Under the pieces are notes generated by a model. It was not told the DNA's origin. It made no database searches and was given only the letters and a program-made list of their open reading frames with translations. This document shows, one piece after another, positions 61,859 to 64,000 of a DNA stretch of 64,000 nucleotides. Source of the stretch: Streptomyces aquilus (GTDB lineage: Bacteria > Actinomycetota > Actinomycetes > Streptomycetales > Streptomycetaceae); NCBI RefSeq assembly GCF_003955715.1, contig NZ_CP034463.1, positions 496,001 to 560,000 on the forward strand, given 5' to 3'. Each line of letters begins with the position of its first letter. Position 1 is the stretch's first letter. A program made the position numbers and the translations under genes.

Positions 61859-63865
61859 TCAGTACACCTGCGTTCCGGTGAGAGCGGACCCCGCACGGAC
61901 GAAGACGGGTATGCGTTCCAGTGGCGCAGCGACGGTCAGCGTCCTGCCGCCCTCGTGTTCCGTCCCGGTCGCGGTGTCGATCCAACGGGCCCCGTGCGGC
62001 AGGTGGACGGCGCGCTCGCGTGCGCCCGCCTCGACAACCGGTGCGACGAGCAGGTCGGGGCCGAGCATGTACTGGTCGTCGACGTCCCAGGCGGTCGCGT
62101 CGTCGGGGAAGTCGAAGAACAGCGGGCGCATGGGCGGGGCGCCGGTGCGATGCGCGGTCTCGGCGAGTCCGTGCAGGTAGGGGCGCAGACGTTCACGCAG
62201 GAGGAGATGGTGGCGCAGGATCGGATAGGCCTGCTCGCCGTAGGACCAGACCTCGTTGGGGCCGCCGCTCATCCGCGCGCTGAAGGGCTGGTTCGGCTCG
62301 CGGTCACCGTGCAGTCGCATGACGGGGCTGAAGGTGCCGTACTGGAACCAGCGGATGAGCAGTTCCCGGTACGCCGGGTCGTCGGGGTTGCCGCCCAGGA
62401 AGCCGCCGATGTCGGTGTGCCACCAGGGGATGCCGCTCAGGGCGACGTTCAGGCCCGCGCGGACCTGGGCGGCCAGGGAGTCGAAGGTGGGCAGGATGTC
62501 CCCGGACCACAGGGCGACTCCGTGGCGCTGGCTGCCGGCCCAGGCCGAGCGGATCAGGCTCAGCGGCCGGTCGTCGCCGGTTGCGCGGAATCCGTCGGCG
62601 ACGGCGCGGGCGTGTTCGGCACCGTATGCGTTGCCGACCTGGGGGCCCGGGCCGGCGTGGTAGACGGCTCGCGGCGCGATGCTCGGCGGGAGGTCGGGTT
62701 CGCAGGCGTCGAGCCAGAAGGCGGTGACGCCTGACCGCAGGTAGTTGGCGTGGAGTTGTTCCCACAGGAGGTGCCGGGCACGGGGGTGCGTCGCGTCGTA
62801 GTACGCCATCGGCAGGTAGCGCTGGTCCCCGCCGCGCGCCGGCCAGTGGTGGCGCAGCAGGCCGCCGTGGCTGTCCCGGACCAGGCCCCCGCAGGCGCGC
62901 AGGGCATCGAGGTTGGCGCTGTCGTCCTCCAGGGTGGGCCAGACGGACACCACGAGCCGTACGCCGAGGGAGTCCAGCTCCTTGGTCATGGCGGCGGGGT
63001 CGGGCCAGTCCTCCGGGTCGAACGACCAGTCCCCCATGCGGGTCCAGTGGAAGAAGTCGCAGACGATGACCGACAGCGGCAGGCCACGGCGGTGGTGCTC
63101 ACGGGCGACGGCGAGGAGTTCGTCCTGGGTGCGGTAGCGCAGCTTGGACTGCCAGAAGCCACTCGCCCAGTCGGGCAGCAGGGGCGGGTGGCCGGTGGCG
63201 TCGGCGTAGGCGGACATGATCTCGGCGGGGTTGTCGCCCGCGACGATCCAGTAGTCGATCTGGCGGGTCTGATCGGCGACCCAGCGGGTGGCGTCCGCGG
63301 CGAGTTCGACGCGGCCCGTGGCGGGGCTGTTCCACAGCAGTCCGTAGCCGCGGGAGGAGTGCAGGAAGGGGATCGTGACGACGGTGTTGCGCTGGACGAG
63401 GTCGATGACGCGACCCTTGTGGTCCAGGCCGCCGTGCGGCTGCTGGCCCAGGCCGTGGATGCGCTCGCCGTCGTAGCCCTCGAAGAACTGCTCGGCGGTG
63501 TAGGTGCCGTCGCCGCGCGGGGTGTGGACGCGGGGGCCTGGGTAGCCGTGGTAGGGCCGCTTCTCGGCCAGCAGCTCGCGGCCCTCGTCCACCTCCCCGG
63601 TGCGCAGGAAGCGCAGTCGCCCGTCCGCGTCGGCCTCCACGGTGATCCGTCCGTTGACCAGGCGGGCCGTACCGTCCTCGCGGACCTGCACCTCGGCCTC
63701 GCCCGCGTCCCGCACCGGCAGGTCGAGCGCCCAGCTCCGTTCGTCGTCGATGCTGTCGGCCGCCGCGCGTACCCGGACCGCGTGCGGGCCCCAGGGCTCG
63801 ACGCGCAGCACCTCCCCTTGGGTTCGGCGCTCGATCCCTGCCTCGACGTGCTGGTACATGGGCAT
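61859..63865 (-). CDS. GH31 alpha-xylosidase/alpha-glucosidase-type enzyme
   Basis: A 668-residue glycosidase starting at ATG 63865, preceded by GGAAGGAACGGT. N-terminal beta domain, then the GH31 barrel: HGLGQQPHGGLD, GFWQSKLRYRTQDELLAVA, CDFFHWTRMGDWSFDP, and TAFWLDACEPDLP with the nucleophile Asp near residue 386. LWSGDILPTFDSL holds the acid/base Asp near 456, and SGIPWWHTDIGGFLGG with RWFQYGTFSPVMRLHGDRE follows. The tail is a beta-sandwich. No signal peptide, so it works inside the cell, likely on imported oligosaccharides such as xyloglucan or alpha-glucan pieces. It faces leftward, convergent with the pump gene. Confidence 0.94.
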   Translation of the reverse strand: MPMYQHVEAGIERRTQGEVLRVEPWGPHAVRVRAAADSIDDERSWALDLPVRDAGEAEVQVREDGTARLVNGRITVEADADGRLRFLRTGEVDEGRELLAEKRPYHGYPGPRVHTPRGDGTYTAEQFFEGYDGERIHGLGQQPHGGLDHKGRVIDLVQRNTVVTIPFLHSSRGYGLLWNSPATGRVELAADATRWVADQTRQIDYWIVAGDNPAEIMSAYADATGHPPLLPDWASGFWQSKLRYRTQDELLAVAREHHRRGLPLSVIVCDFFHWTRMGDWSFDPEDWPDPAAMTKELDSLGVRLVVSVWPTLEDDSANLDALRACGGLVRDSHGGLLRHHWPARGGDQRYLPMAYYDATHPRARHLLWEQLHANYLRSGVTAFWLDACEPDLPPSIAPRAVYHAGPGPQVGNAYGAEHARAVADGFRATGDDRPLSLIRSAWAGSQRHGVALWSGDILPTFDSLAAQVRAGLNVALSGIPWWHTDIGGFLGGNPDDPAYRELLIRWFQYGTFSPVMRLHGDREPNQPFSARMSGGPNEVWSYGEQAYPILRHHLLLRERLRPYLHGLAETAHRTGAPPMRPLFFDFPDDATAWDVDDQYMLGPDLLVAPVVEAGARERAVHLPHGARWIDTATGTEHEGGRTLTVAAPLERIPVFVRAGSALTGTQVY

Positions 63866-63948
63866 ACCGTTCCTTCCGATGCGGGTGGCAGTGGCGATGG
63901 CGAGGCGGTGGGGGCTGTGCGCGTCCAATGCCTCGGGAGAGGCCGGGT

Positions 63949-63970
63949 TCACCGTCGAGTTCGACGGTGA
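63949..63970. promoter_or_regulatory. 22-base palindrome upstream of the GH31 gene
   Basis: Arms TCACCGTCGA and TCGACGGTGA around GT, perfect, about 84 bases upstream of the GH31 start. It could be an operator for a sugar-responsive repressor or a terminator of a gene beyond the window edge. Confidence 0.5.
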
Positions 63971-64000
63971 GAGCCGTGGCCTGCCGGTCGAGTGCGGGCG

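Noticed and set aside
1..64000. tRNA, rRNA and CRISPR arrays
   Set aside because: No cloverleaf-like segments, rRNA-like stretches or regularly spaced repeats were noticed; short tandem repeats at 22861, 44508 and 51893 are too short and unspaced to be CRISPR. A tRNAscan/Rfam run would confirm.

Overview
The window is very GC-rich, with GTG/TTG starts, Tat signal peptides, many divergent regulator/oxidoreductase pairs and gene families typical of Streptomyces (the SCO2521-SCO2525-type cluster, MmyB-like XRE regulators, HEAT-repeat and ricin-lectin proteins). It most likely comes from a Streptomyces or close relative, in an accessory part of the chromosome. Intact genes alternate with many decayed ones. 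No rRNA, tRNA or CRISPR array was seen.

Layout. 0-5 kb: an IS1182 remnant, a NIPSNAP gene, a LysR remnant, a VOC/YCII two-gene operon and an unknown gene. 4.5-8 kb: a secreted expansin-like protein and a GH29 alpha-L-fucosidase with crystallin-like and ricin domains. 8.4-21 kb: repeated redox modules, each with a regulator next to or divergent from an oxidoreductase or transporter: SDR/TetR, XRE/aldehyde dehydrogenase/old yellow enzyme, MBL-fold protein, MFS pump/TetR, SDR/XRE. Several have clear palindromic operators.

20.8-29.3 kb holds the most interesting locus: a tightly packed, translationally coupled minus-strand operon of the SCO2521-SCO2525 type (two uncharacterised proteins, a MinD/ParA-like NTPase with a variant KGGTGRS P-loop, a large uncharacterised protein and a SAM methyltransferase). 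It is bracketed by two paralogous two-helix membrane proteins, with a GNAT acetyltransferase on the opposite strand inside the block. The function is not known.

29.6-34.3 kb: a secreted ricin lectin, ISAs1 and GH43 remnants, and a second GH29 fucosidase with F5/8C and ricin domains. 34.5-35.6 kb: a Tat-exported amidohydrolase with visibly lower GC, probably acquired. 36-46 kb: an FAD-monooxygenase remnant, a membrane SGNH hydrolase, a HEAT-repeat protein, a CGNR regulator divergent from an epoxide hydrolase, an IS630 remnant, an alpha/beta hydrolase and several unknown proteins. 46.8-50 kb: a DHFR-like protein, then a scar where TetR, FAD-monooxygenase and NmrA genes have been cut and joined, then an intact TetR. 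50.5-55.4 kb: an APH-type kinase, an unknown protein, a TauE/SafE permease and an aldo/keto reductase broken by one inserted base. 55.4-55.9 kb: fragments of DHFR-like, IS5 and GH51 genes. 55.9-61.7 kb: an AraC regulator divergent from an MBL protein, two secreted SMP-30-like beta-propellers, a truncated F420-reductase-like gene and a Bcr/CflA pump. 61.9-63.9 kb: a GH31 glycosidase with a palindrome upstream.

Three themes run through it: secreted plant/fungal glycan degradation (GH29 x2, GH31, expansin, lectin, and GH43/GH51 remnants); regulator-controlled detoxification of electrophiles and xenobiotics; and one conserved but unexplained NTPase/methyltransferase/membrane-protein locus.
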